64,000 nt of DNA. It comes from Bacteroidaceae bacterium. GTDB lineage: Bacteria > Bacteroidota > Bacteroidia > Bacteroidales > Bacteroidaceae. Location: positions 65,230 through 129,229 of the forward strand of contig CABIXF010000008.1 of the NCBI GenBank assembly GCA_902362595.1. Reading direction: 5' to 3'. The position numbers and the translations under genes were made by a program. Under the pieces are notes generated by a model. That model searched no databases. It was not told the DNA's origin and worked only from the letters and a program-made list of their open reading frames with translations. This document shows, one piece after another, positions 9,400-16,672 of this stretch. Position 1 is the first letter of the stretch. Each line of letters opens with the position of its first letter.

Positions 9400-10830
9400 A
9401 TGAAAACTAAATATTTGAATTCATTTTTAGGAGTTACAGCATTTTGTATGGGCGTAATGTTTTTGACGTCCTCTTGTGCCGAAGATTTGGAGGTAGGCAA
9501 GGCGATAGATGAATCGGCTTATGCTGGAATTTATGAGAATCATGCTTATTTGCGTGATGTGAAACAAAATCTATCTTCTCCTGTGATAGAACTTTATGAA
9601 GAGAGTTATGACACTTCTGTAAAAATGGGATTGAGTAAAGCCGCTACAAGTACAACTTCTGCAAAGGTTGTGATTGATGCTGATTATTTAAAGACTTATA
9701 ACGAAGATCATCAAACGGATTTTGAATTATATCCGCAGGAATTGGTCTCTTTTGCTGACGGAGGAATATTGAAATTTGTTTCAGGAGCAAAGACTGCAGA
9801 GGTTGGCATGACAATTTCTGGTGGAACTGAAGTTTTGGAGGGTAAGACTTATGCGATTCCTGTAGCTATATCCGAACCGAGTGAAGATATATCTGCTACG
9901 GATTCTCAATCTACACATTGTATGTATTTGGTAAAAGATATGCGAAATGCCTCGGATGCATATAAAGGTGAAGATGCGGTAAAAGGATATTTGTTTTTTG
10001 AGGTAAATGGAGTGAATCCATTGAATGCTTTTTCGTTTGAACTGGAAAATGGGAAATTGCTTTGGGATGTTGTCGTTCTTTTTGCTGCAAATATCAACTA
10101 TGATAGTGATGCTGGGCGTCCTTTTGTGAAATGTAATCCTAATGTGCAATATCTGTTGGATAATAATGAAACTTTTTTGCAGCCTTTACGTAAAAGAGGT
10201 GTAAAAGTTTTGTTGGGTTTACTTGGAAATCATGATATGGCTGGATTGGCACAGTTATCTGAGCAAGGAGCTAAAGATTTTGCTCGTGAAGTGGCACAAT
10301 ATTGTAAAGCGTATAACTTGGATGGCATTAATTATGATGATGAATATTCAACATATCCAGATTTGAATAACCCAGCTTTTGAGAGTCCTGGAACAAGTGC
10401 TGCTGCTCGACTTTGTTATGAAACAAAATTAGCTATGCCCGATAAATTAGTAACTGTGTTTGCTTATGGAAATATGTATGGTGTTTCAGAAGTAAATGGA
10501 GTTGATGTAGATGAATGGCTTGATATCATTGTTCCTAACTATGGAGGTTCAGCTTATCCGATAGGTAATATGACAAATAAGAAGTGTGCAGGTATGGCTT
10601 TGGAATTTAATTTAGGTATAGGAGGGTCGTTGACATCGAGTTCCGCTCAAAGGTTAATAAGCGAAGGTTACGGCTGGTTTATGGGATTTGCTCCGAGTCC
10701 AGAGAATTATGGTATGATATTTTCACGTTTGAGTGGGGCTTCTACTCTTTATGGCTCATCATTGAAGGATCCTACCATATTTTATAAGAAGGATGATCCA
10801 ACTCCTTATTCATGGCCAACCGATATGTGA
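9400..10830 (+). CDS. GH18 endo-beta-N-acetylglucosaminidase (Endo H/F1 type) lipoprotein
   Basis: A 476-residue surface lipoprotein (lipobox LTSSC, Cys 26). Residues about 40-175 are a DUF1735 domain; about 190-470 are the GH18 barrel. The catalytic motif is intact: D308-G-I-N-Y-D313-D-E315, with E315 as proton donor and D313 positioning the substrate acetamido group. This family cuts the GlcNAc-beta-1,4-GlcNAc core of N-glycans, leaving one GlcNAc on the protein and releasing the glycan for SusC/D uptake. Length and domain order match the characterised high-mannose-specific enzyme BT3987 closely. The neighbouring GH92 mannosidase supports high-mannose rather than complex-type substrate. Surface location is inferred from the lipobox and role. 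Confidence 0.94.
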   Translation: MKTKYLNSFLGVTAFCMGVMFLTSSCAEDLEVGKAIDESAYAGIYENHAYLRDVKQNLSSPVIELYEESYDTSVKMGLSKAATSTTSAKVVIDADYLKTYNEDHQTDFELYPQELVSFADGGILKFVSGAKTAEVGMTISGGTEVLEGKTYAIPVAISEPSEDISATDSQSTHCMYLVKDMRNASDAYKGEDAVKGYLFFEVNGVNPLNAFSFELENGKLLWDVVVLFAANINYDSDAGRPFVKCNPNVQYLLDNNETFLQPLRKRGVKVLLGLLGNHDMAGLAQLSEQGAKDFAREVAQYCKAYNLDGINYDDEYSTYPDLNNPAFESPGTSAAARLCYETKLAMPDKLVTVFAYGNMYGVSEVNGVDVDEWLDIIVPNYGGSAYPIGNMTNKKCAGMALEFNLGIGGSLTSSSAQRLISEGYGWFMGFAPSPENYGMIFSRLSGASTLYGSSLKDPTIFYKKDDPTPYSWPTDM

Positions 10831-10846
10831 TAATAATTTAATAACA

Positions 10847-10888
10847 TATAATGGTATGTGGTGACTAGAGTAATTGCATACCATTATA
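10847..10888 (+). other. Intercistronic hairpin between GH18 gene and discoidin lipoprotein gene
   Basis: Perfect 12-bp inverted repeat (arms 10847-10858 and 10877-10888, 18-base loop) in the 79-base gap before the ATG at 10910. No T-run follows, so it is not a standard terminator; an RNA processing or stability element, or a partial attenuator, would fit. Confidence 0.6.
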
Positions 10889-10909
10889 TTCCTCAATATA
10901 AATTACGCT

Positions 10910-12277
10910 ATGAAACATTTTACATTTAGAATAACTTTAGTTTGCTCTTTTATATGCTTGGCGGGTTTAAATTTTTCTTGCCAAGAAGATGAGACACTTA
11001 ACTTAGTGAAATATCCAGAGAATCCGATACAAATTAATTGTGAAGGTAATTCTGACGTTAAAGTCACTGGAACTTATGATGAGAATGGAAAACTGATTTT
11101 TAGTACACCTTTGCAAAAAACATGGAAGATTTCTTTAGCTACTCCTTCTCCCGAAGAGGTTTCTATGAAAGTTGCTCCTGTGCTGGTAAATATTCCACAA
11201 GATAAAATAGCGTTGAGTACAGATCTGTTGACTATTCCTGCTGGATTTGCTTCTGGAGATGTGACGATTGGACTTAAAGATGATGATATTTCATTTATTG
11301 AAGATAATCTTTCTGCTCAAACTTATGAACTTGGTCTTGAAATTACAGATGCAGAAGGGCTGAATTTGAATACTGAATCAGCTAAGGGGCGATTGATCAT
11401 TGAGAAAGAACAATATCAGTCTCATATTGTGATGGCTGGTAATGAAGGTAATTCAATTCAAATGAAAAGAATTTATTTGAATAATGATATTATGGGAGAT
11501 CCTATCTCTTATTCTTTTAAATTGCAATTGGATAAGCCTGCTAAAGAAGATTTGGTTATAAATTTTACAACGGAAGGTATTTCTGATGAGTTTAAAAGTT
11601 CTGCTGTCTTTACGCCATCTTCTGTAACAATTCCTGTTGGCAGTAAGGAATCAGAAGAAATAAATTGGACAATAACAAATGATTTTATGAAAACAACAGC
11701 GGAAGATGAGAATTTTGATATTGTCTTAAAAGGAGAATTGGGTACTACGAATTTAGCTACCTTAGAGGGTGATAATGCGACTATTAATATACATGTGGTT
11801 AAAACATCATCTATCTTGGAACTTGTAAATAGTATTCTTCAGGGGAAACTCGATAGAAGTAATTGGAGTGTTGAATTAGGAGACGGTTGGTCAGGAGATG
11901 GTTTAAACTTAATAGATAACGATTCATATTATAGTAGTGTTAGTTTCCCAGAAGTGGAAAATAATGTGGGAGAAATAGTGCTGGATATGAAGAATGTTTA
12001 TAATCTAGTTGGAATAAAGACTAGTTTCTTATATAAATATGATTGGTATACAGGACGGACCTTCTTCTATTCTCCTGTAAAAACAGAAATTCAAGTATCT
12101 GTTGATAAAGTGCAATGGACTTCTTTGGGAACTTTAGAGGCAGATGGAAACTATAGCCACTATATTAGGTTTATGGTTCCTACACAAGCTAGATATGTGA
12201 AATATAAAGGAACAGTTAATTCTGAATTAGGCCTAATTCAGTTGACAGACATGTGTCTTTACAGTGAAGAGGAATAA
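10910..12277 (+). CDS. DUF1735 / discoidin (F5/8 type C) lipoprotein, probable glycan-binding protein
   Basis: A 455-residue lipoprotein (lipobox LNFSC, Cys 24). About residues 35-165 and 170-295 look like two successive DUF1735-type beta-sandwiches (VNIPQDKIALSTDLLTIPAGFASGDVTIGL; then a second unit with SVTIPVGSKESEEINWTI). About residues 310-452 are a discoidin/F5-8C jelly-roll (GEIVLDMKNVYNLVGIKTSF, TEIQVSVDKVQWTSLG, ARYVKYKGTV). Role inferred as a surface binding or scaffold protein for N-glycoproteins. I start at ATG 10910, which gives a clean lipoprotein signal; an in-frame TTG at 10874 sits inside an intercistronic hairpin. Last gene of the susC operon; a strong terminator follows. 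Confidence 0.88.
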   Translation: MKHFTFRITLVCSFICLAGLNFSCQEDETLNLVKYPENPIQINCEGNSDVKVTGTYDENGKLIFSTPLQKTWKISLATPSPEEVSMKVAPVLVNIPQDKIALSTDLLTIPAGFASGDVTIGLKDDDISFIEDNLSAQTYELGLEITDAEGLNLNTESAKGRLIIEKEQYQSHIVMAGNEGNSIQMKRIYLNNDIMGDPISYSFKLQLDKPAKEDLVINFTTEGISDEFKSSAVFTPSSVTIPVGSKESEEINWTITNDFMKTTAEDENFDIVLKGELGTTNLATLEGDNATINIHVVKTSSILELVNSILQGKLDRSNWSVELGDGWSGDGLNLIDNDSYYSSVSFPEVENNVGEIVLDMKNVYNLVGIKTSFLYKYDWYTGRTFFYSPVKTEIQVSVDKVQWTSLGTLEADGNYSHYIRFMVPTQARYVKYKGTVNSELGLIQLTDMCLYSEEE

Positions 12278-12293
12278 AATATAAATTACATTG

Positions 12294-12356
12294 AAAAGCG
12301 GTAAAATGATTACGTGGAATTTCTTGTTCTGTGGCAATCATTTTAGCCGCTTTTTG
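12294..12356 (+). terminator. Strong terminator ending the susC operon, directly upstream of GH97
   Basis: Long inverted repeat, arms 12294-12311 and 12336-12354, pairing throughout except for one bulged G at 12346, followed by a T-run. It lies 16 bases after the previous stop and ends about 21 bases before the GH97 start. Confidence 0.85.
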
Positions 12357-12376
12357 TATTCCGTAAGCGCTTATTT

Positions 12377-14383
12377 ATGAGAATTTTAAAAATAATTTTT
12401 GTCTTTTTGATATGTGTAATATGGGGATGTAATGGTTATTGTGCAGTTGTTTCTTCTCCAGATGGACATATTAGGCTTACTTTTACACTTGATGGATATA
12501 GTCAGTTATCATATTCAATTAGTGTGGATGATTCACTGTTTATTGCTCCTTCGGCTTTGGGCTTGGTAGAAAAGAACGGTTTGCCTTTATCTCGCAGTTT
12601 AGCCGTTGCACATGTGGATTTTAGCTCAGAGGATGAAGTGTGGAAGCAACCTTGGGGAGAAAATAAGAACATCAGGAACAAGTATAACGAGATGGCTGTG
12701 CATCTGTCTGATGGTGCTCGAGTGGATTTGACTTTGCGTTTCAGAGTGTTTGATGACGGGATAGGATTCAGGTATGAATATGATATACATAATGTGGACA
12801 GTGTGTTTGTGATGGATGAACTGACAGAGTTCAATATAGTCCAAAATGGACTTTCTTGGTCTATTCCAGCTAGTTTTGAAACGTATGAATTATTGTATCG
12901 TACATTACCGATTAGTGAAATAGAAACAGCTAATACTCCTATGACGTTCAAATCAGGTAAGGTATATGCCAGTATTCATGAAGCGGCTTTGACAGATTTT
13001 CCTGAGATGACTTTGAAATCGATGGGAGGTTGTAAGTTTAAGGCGGAATTGGCTCCTTGGCCAGATGGTGTGAAAGCTCGCATGGCAGGAGGTCGGTTTC
13101 ATACGCCATGGCGTACTATACAGATTGCTCCGGAAGCAATAGGACTGATTAATTCTTCGTTGATTTTGAATTTGAATGAACCTTGCAAGCTAGCAACGAC
13201 CGATTGGATTCGTCCAATGAAATACATTGGAATTTGGTGGGGTATGCATTTGGGAGTAGAAAGCTGGCAGAATGATGAACGACATGGGGCCACAACGGCC
13301 AATGCCAAACGTTATATTGATTTTGCAGCAAAGAACCATATTGATGCCGTAGTTTTTGAAGGTTGGAATCAAGGATGGGAAAACTGGGGCGGTTCGCAGT
13401 ACTTTGATTATACCCAGCCATATGATGACTTTGATATATTGGATATTGCACGTTATGCCAAAGAAAAGGGAGTGGAAATTATCGGTCACCACGAAACAGG
13501 AGGAAATATATTAAATTATGAGCGTCAGTTGGATGAGGCTTATAAATGGTATGCTGACCTAGGTATTCATGTAGTAAAAACAGGGTATGCCGGAGGACTT
13601 CCCATGGGATATAATCATCATGGACAGTTTAGTGTAAGGCATTATCGTAAAGTAGTGGAAACGGCTGCCAAGTATCATACAGTTCTTGACGTACATGAAC
13701 CTATAAAGGATACGGGCATACGTCGCACTTTCCCTAATATGATGACTCGTGAGGGAGCTAGAGGGATGGAGTGGAATGCTTGGAGTGAGGGAAATCCGCC
13801 TTCCCATCATGTGTTGTTACCTTTTACTCGTTTATTGGCTGGTCCGATGGATTATACTCCTGGAATCTTTGACATTACTTACGAACGAGCTAAGGCTTCA
13901 CCGTTTCGGAAGCAATGGAACATGAAGGATAGTAAAGATTGTCGGGTGAATACCACGCTGGCTAAGCAAATTGCTGGATGGGTTATCTTGTATTCTCCTT
14001 TGCAGATGGCTTCAGATATGATTGAAAATTATGAAGGACATCCGGCATTCCAGTTTTTCCGTGATTTTGATCCAGATTGTGACTGGTCGAAAGCACTGGC
14101 TGGTGAGCCTGGTGAATATGTAGTTATTGCTCGGAAAGCAGGTGAACGTTTTTTCTTGGGGGCTGCCACCAACGAGGAAGGCAGAACGATAGAGGTACCG
14201 TTGACTTTTTTGGAAAATGGGCGGAAATATCAGGCACGGATTTATGCAGATGGAGAAGATACAGATTGGGAGACTAATCCGGTTGCTTATCGTTTGGAAG
14301 AACGGATAGTCACCTCACAAGATACCCTAAAAATCAGCATGGCGAATGGAGGCGGTCAGGCAGTCAGTTTCTTACCCTTCTGA
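12377..14383 (+). CDS. GH97 alpha-glucosidase (SusB-like, inverting clade)
   Basis: A 668-residue exported glycosidase; the N-terminus (hydrophobic 4-17, then GC18) suggests a signal peptide, possibly lipidated. The N-terminal beta-sandwich (SSPDGHIRLTF) is followed by a TIM barrel and a short C-terminal beta-domain. Glu residues E373 (HHETGG), E441 (DVHEP) and E465 (GMEWN) have the same spacing as the three catalytic glutamates of SusB (E439, E508, E532), and E202 fits its calcium ligand. The Asp nucleophile motif of the retaining alpha-galactosidase clade is replaced by VKTGYAGG. So an inverting alpha-glucosidase is most likely. In this locus it could remove glucose caps from glucosylated high-mannose glycans; that is inference. 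Its 3' end overlaps tatC on the other strand by 20 bases. A terminator lies just before the start. Confidence 0.92.
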   Translation: MRILKIIFVFLICVIWGCNGYCAVVSSPDGHIRLTFTLDGYSQLSYSISVDDSLFIAPSALGLVEKNGLPLSRSLAVAHVDFSSEDEVWKQPWGENKNIRNKYNEMAVHLSDGARVDLTLRFRVFDDGIGFRYEYDIHNVDSVFVMDELTEFNIVQNGLSWSIPASFETYELLYRTLPISEIETANTPMTFKSGKVYASIHEAALTDFPEMTLKSMGGCKFKAELAPWPDGVKARMAGGRFHTPWRTIQIAPEAIGLINSSLILNLNEPCKLATTDWIRPMKYIGIWWGMHLGVESWQNDERHGATTANAKRYIDFAAKNHIDAVVFEGWNQGWENWGGSQYFDYTQPYDDFDILDIARYAKEKGVEIIGHHETGGNILNYERQLDEAYKWYADLGIHVVKTGYAGGLPMGYNHHGQFSVRHYRKVVETAAKYHTVLDVHEPIKDTGIRRTFPNMMTREGARGMEWNAWSEGNPPSHHVLLPFTRLLAGPMDYTPGIFDITYERAKASPFRKQWNMKDSKDCRVNTTLAKQIAGWVILYSPLQMASDMIENYEGHPAFQFFRDFDPDCDWSKALAGEPGEYVVIARKAGERFFLGAATNEEGRTIEVPLTFLENGRKYQARIYADGEDTDWETNPVAYRLEERIVTSQDTLKISMANGGGQAVSFLPF

Positions 14384-15167
14384 CCGTACGACGTACGACG
14401 AAGATGCTGACTTCGTATAAAATAACAATAGGGAATGTGACAATCAGCATGGTAAACACGTCTGAGGTAGGAGTGATGATGGCAGCTATAATCATTGCGA
14501 CCACCCAGGCGTGTTTTCTGTATCGTGCCATGAAGTCGGCAGAAAGAATGCCGAATCGGGCCAGTAGCCATGTCAGAATGGGTATCTCGAATGTGATGCC
14601 CATCATCAGGCTCAGCATGTTCAGCGTGTCGATGTAAGAACTGAGCAGGATGGTGTTTTCCACTTCCTGACTCACCTGGTAGCTGGACAGGAAACGGAAC
14701 GTGAAGGGGAAAATCAGAAAATAGCTGAACAGCACTCCTGTCAGAAACAGCAGGTAACCCCAGAATACCAGCCGACGGGAATATTTCTTTTCATTCTGAT
14801 ATAATGCCGGCGAGATAAAATGAAACAGTTGGTAAAGAATATAAGGAGATGCCAGTAAGATGCCGGCATAGAATGACACACTCATGTGTGTTAGAAATTG
14901 TCCGGAGAGCTGGGTGTTGATGAGCTTTACCGGTAAGTTCTCTACTTCCAGTCCGGGGATATGAAGTACCTGCCCGATCCATGCGAAGAAGCGATACGTG
15001 CAGAAATTACTTTCTTTGGGAGCAAGAATCACGTCAAAAAGTTCGTCTTTGAAACAGAAGGCCAGTAGCATGAGTAGGACAACGGCGCATGCAATATGGA
15101 TAATCGTCTTGCGCAGTACATCCAGATGGTCCCAAAAGGTCATCTCTGTGGGTTGGGTTGGTTTCAC
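14364..15167 (-). CDS. tatC: Twin-arginine translocase subunit TatC
   Basis: A 267-residue inner-membrane protein, the receptor for twin-arginine signal peptides in the Tat export of folded proteins. It has the conserved cytoplasmic start MTFWDHLDVLRKTI, six predicted membrane segments, the FFxSP-type segment (FHFISPALYQNEKK) and the C-terminal half ITPTSDVFTMLIVTFPIVILYEVSIF. A longer periplasmic loop after the first helix (residues about 45-90) is common in Bacteroidetes TatC. It starts 5 bases after the tatA stop. Its last bases overlap the convergent GH97 gene. No tatB is present, as is usual in this phylum. Confidence 0.95.
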   Translation of the reverse strand: MKPTQPTEMTFWDHLDVLRKTIIHIACAVVLLMLLAFCFKDELFDVILAPKESNFCTYRFFAWIGQVLHIPGLEVENLPVKLINTQLSGQFLTHMSVSFYAGILLASPYILYQLFHFISPALYQNEKKYSRRLVFWGYLLFLTGVLFSYFLIFPFTFRFLSSYQVSQEVENTILLSSYIDTLNMLSLMMGITFEIPILTWLLARFGILSADFMARYRKHAWVVAMIIAAIITPTSDVFTMLIVTFPIVILYEVSIFVVRRTVRRVRN

Positions 15168-15172
15168 AGCTG

Positions 15173-15397
15173 TTATTTCTCCTTTTTCTCGTTGGATGCG
15201 ACTTCTTCTTTCTTTTCGTTGGTGTCTTTCGGGTCCTCATCCATTCCGTTCATGCCATCCTTAAAGTTTTTCACTCCTTTTCCAAGGCCTTTCATCAGTT
15301 CGGGAATTTTCTTCCCGCCGAATAACAGCAGGATGATCAGTGCGATGAACAATAATTCCTGGGTCCCGATTCCCAGAAGCAATAATGTCGTATTCAT
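15173..15397 (-). CDS. tatA: Sec-independent translocase subunit TatA
   Basis: A 74-residue protein with one N-terminal membrane helix (LLFIALIILLLFG), the FGGKKIPEL hinge and an amphipathic helix (MKGLGKGVKNFKDGM), ending in a charged tail. It forms the Tat pore with TatC. The pair makes a minimal two-gene Tat operon. A -7 box lies about 75 bases upstream. Confidence 0.95.
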   Translation of the reverse strand: MNTTLLLLGIGTQELLFIALIILLLFGGKKIPELMKGLGKGVKNFKDGMNGMDEDPKDTNEKKEEVASNEKKEK

Positions 15398-15471
15398 GTA
15401 TTTTCGTGTATAAATGAATGGTTTGCTTTCAGTTGATTCTCTTACAAAAATATGGATTGTTTTTTATATGC

Positions 15472-15480
15472 GCAAATGTA
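15472..15480 (-). promoter_or_regulatory. Probable -7 box for tatAC
   Basis: On the minus strand this reads TACATTTGC, a full match to the Bacteroides -7 consensus TAnnTTTG. A TTTG at 15507-15510 is 26 bases upstream, a little far for the -33 element. Confidence 0.5.
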
Positions 15481-15577
15481 ATGGTACAGCTATTTCTGTT
15501 TTTCCACAAAAATGATAGGATTGGGCACATTTTTATAACTCCCCTTGTGATTAGTTTCTTTTCTTATGTTATTTTCT

Positions 15578-15661
15578 GTATTTCATAGTATGGGATTTGT
15601 ATTTCACAGTGTGAAATATATATCCCACACTGTGGTTTTTGTATCCCACAGTGTGGAACAG
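15578..15661. repeat. Array of four palindromic 21-bp units
   Basis: Four units in exact 21-bp register (centres at 15588, 15609, 15630, 15651), consensus about GTATYYCACAGTGTGGRA. Each is palindromic about its centre: CATA-G-TATG, TTTCACA-G-TGTGAAA, CCACA-C-TGTGG, CCACA-G-TGTGG. Differences between units are compensated on both arms. It lies in a 374-base stretch without genes, between the terminator of the upstream gene and the tatA promoter; nothing else was seen in that stretch. Confidence 0.8.
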
Positions 15662-15706
15662 AGAAATCTCCTTGATGTTTGAAAGAAAATGCAGGGAGGA
15701 ATAAAA

Positions 15707-15748
15707 AAATCCTCCGGGAACATCAAAAAGACATTTCCCGGAGGATTT
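15707..15748 (-). terminator. Terminator after the small secreted protein gene
   Basis: Perfect 14-bp inverted repeat (15707-15720 and 15735-15748, GC-rich core), followed on the minus strand by a T-run. It lies 24 bases past the stop at 15772. Confidence 0.88.
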
Positions 15749-15771
15749 CTGCTGTTCTTATGGGGTAATAC

Positions 15772-16443
15772 TTATTTCTTTGTCAGTGATACATTGTCAA
15801 TCAATGCTTTGGAGTCTTTTGTCTGAAGCTGGATGACAATTACGAAATCGCCCAGTGTGCTGTCGGATACGGGAGCTTCAGTCACTGTACCGCCTTTGTC
15901 TTCTACACCCTTGATGCTGGCAAATGCATTGACGGTTTTTGAGAAGTCGAAAGTGGCTGATACTTTTGACCATCTGCCTGCCTTTTTGATGATGCGGCTG
16001 AAAGCTGCTGCCGACTGGTTCTTGGTAGATTCGTCATTGATGTCGAAACCTTCACGCATGATGAACAGGTTTTCAGTCTTGGCATCACGGATGAAGAAAC
16101 GTACCTGTGCATTGTCTGTCAGTGCTTTCATGTCGAAAGAAAGTGTATAGACTGCTTTCTCTGCACCTTTGATGCGCTGTCCCAGATAAGCTTTGTACCA
16201 AGAGTTGTCGGTTGTATTTTCAATCTGTACAGCGTTTCCGTGCTTTTCGTCATCGGTAACCGGACTGATAGTTGTGGCACCGTTAGTCTTGTCAAATGCA
16301 AACCAGTCTTCTGTAGAAGGAATGGATGCATAAGTCTTTTCATTATTCAACGGAGTGTCGAAGTTTCCATTCTTTACCAAATTTTGTGCGTGAACTCCCA
16401 TTGCCAGGAAGGCCATTGCTGCTACTACAAAAACTTTTTTCAT
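15772..16443 (-). CDS. Small secreted beta-sandwich protein, carbohydrate-binding-like
   Basis: A 223-residue protein with a cleavable signal peptide (MKKVFVVAAMAFLAMGVHAQ) and a single domain beginning NLVKNGNFDTPL, the usual opening of CBM4/9-type and related jelly-roll domains. Further strands include SWYKAYLGQRIKGAEKAVYTLSFDMKA and the closing ALIDNVSLTKK, also typical of that fold. No catalytic motif was seen. It is monocistronic, with its own -7 box and terminator, and lies upstream of tatA and downstream of a GH2 gene on the same strand. Ligand unknown; it could be a stand-alone carbohydrate-binding or extracellular matrix protein. Fold call is moderate, function open. Confidence 0.75.
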   Translation of the reverse strand: MKKVFVVAAMAFLAMGVHAQNLVKNGNFDTPLNNEKTYASIPSTEDWFAFDKTNGATTISPVTDDEKHGNAVQIENTTDNSWYKAYLGQRIKGAEKAVYTLSFDMKALTDNAQVRFFIRDAKTENLFIMREGFDINDESTKNQSAAAFSRIIKKAGRWSKVSATFDFSKTVNAFASIKGVEDKGGTVTEAPVSDSTLGDFVIVIQLQTKDSKALIDNVSLTKK

Positions 16444-16473
16444 ATTGTTTACACGATTATTTGATTTATTGGT

Positions 16474-16482
16474 ACAAATATA
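16474..16482 (-). promoter_or_regulatory. Probable -7 box of the small secreted protein gene
   Basis: Minus strand reads TATATTTGT, matching TAnnTTTG, about 30 bases before the ATG at 16443. Confidence 0.5.
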
Positions 16483-16610
16483 GTAAAACCTTCAAATATA
16501 CAACGCGATTTTTTTGATAGTTTATAGTTTTAAAATACCCTCTAAGGTAAAAAGTTAAGAAATTTTCTTCGTATTTCTTATAATAATCAATAATGTCAGT
16601 TTAAAAAGCT

Positions 16611-16651
16611 GCTTCCAGTGGCTTTATGCAAGAATGTAAATCACTGGAAGC
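16611..16651 (-). terminator. Terminator after the GH2 gene
   Basis: Perfect 10-bp inverted repeat (16611-16620 and 16642-16651), followed on the minus strand by CTTTTTAAA. It lies 22 bases past the GH2 stop. Confidence 0.75.
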
Positions 16652-16672
16652 GGTGGGAATATAAATGGATTA

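Noticed and set aside
15578-15661. Possible CRISPR array
   Set aside because: Units are only 21 bp, directly adjacent, without spacers; no cas genes are near.
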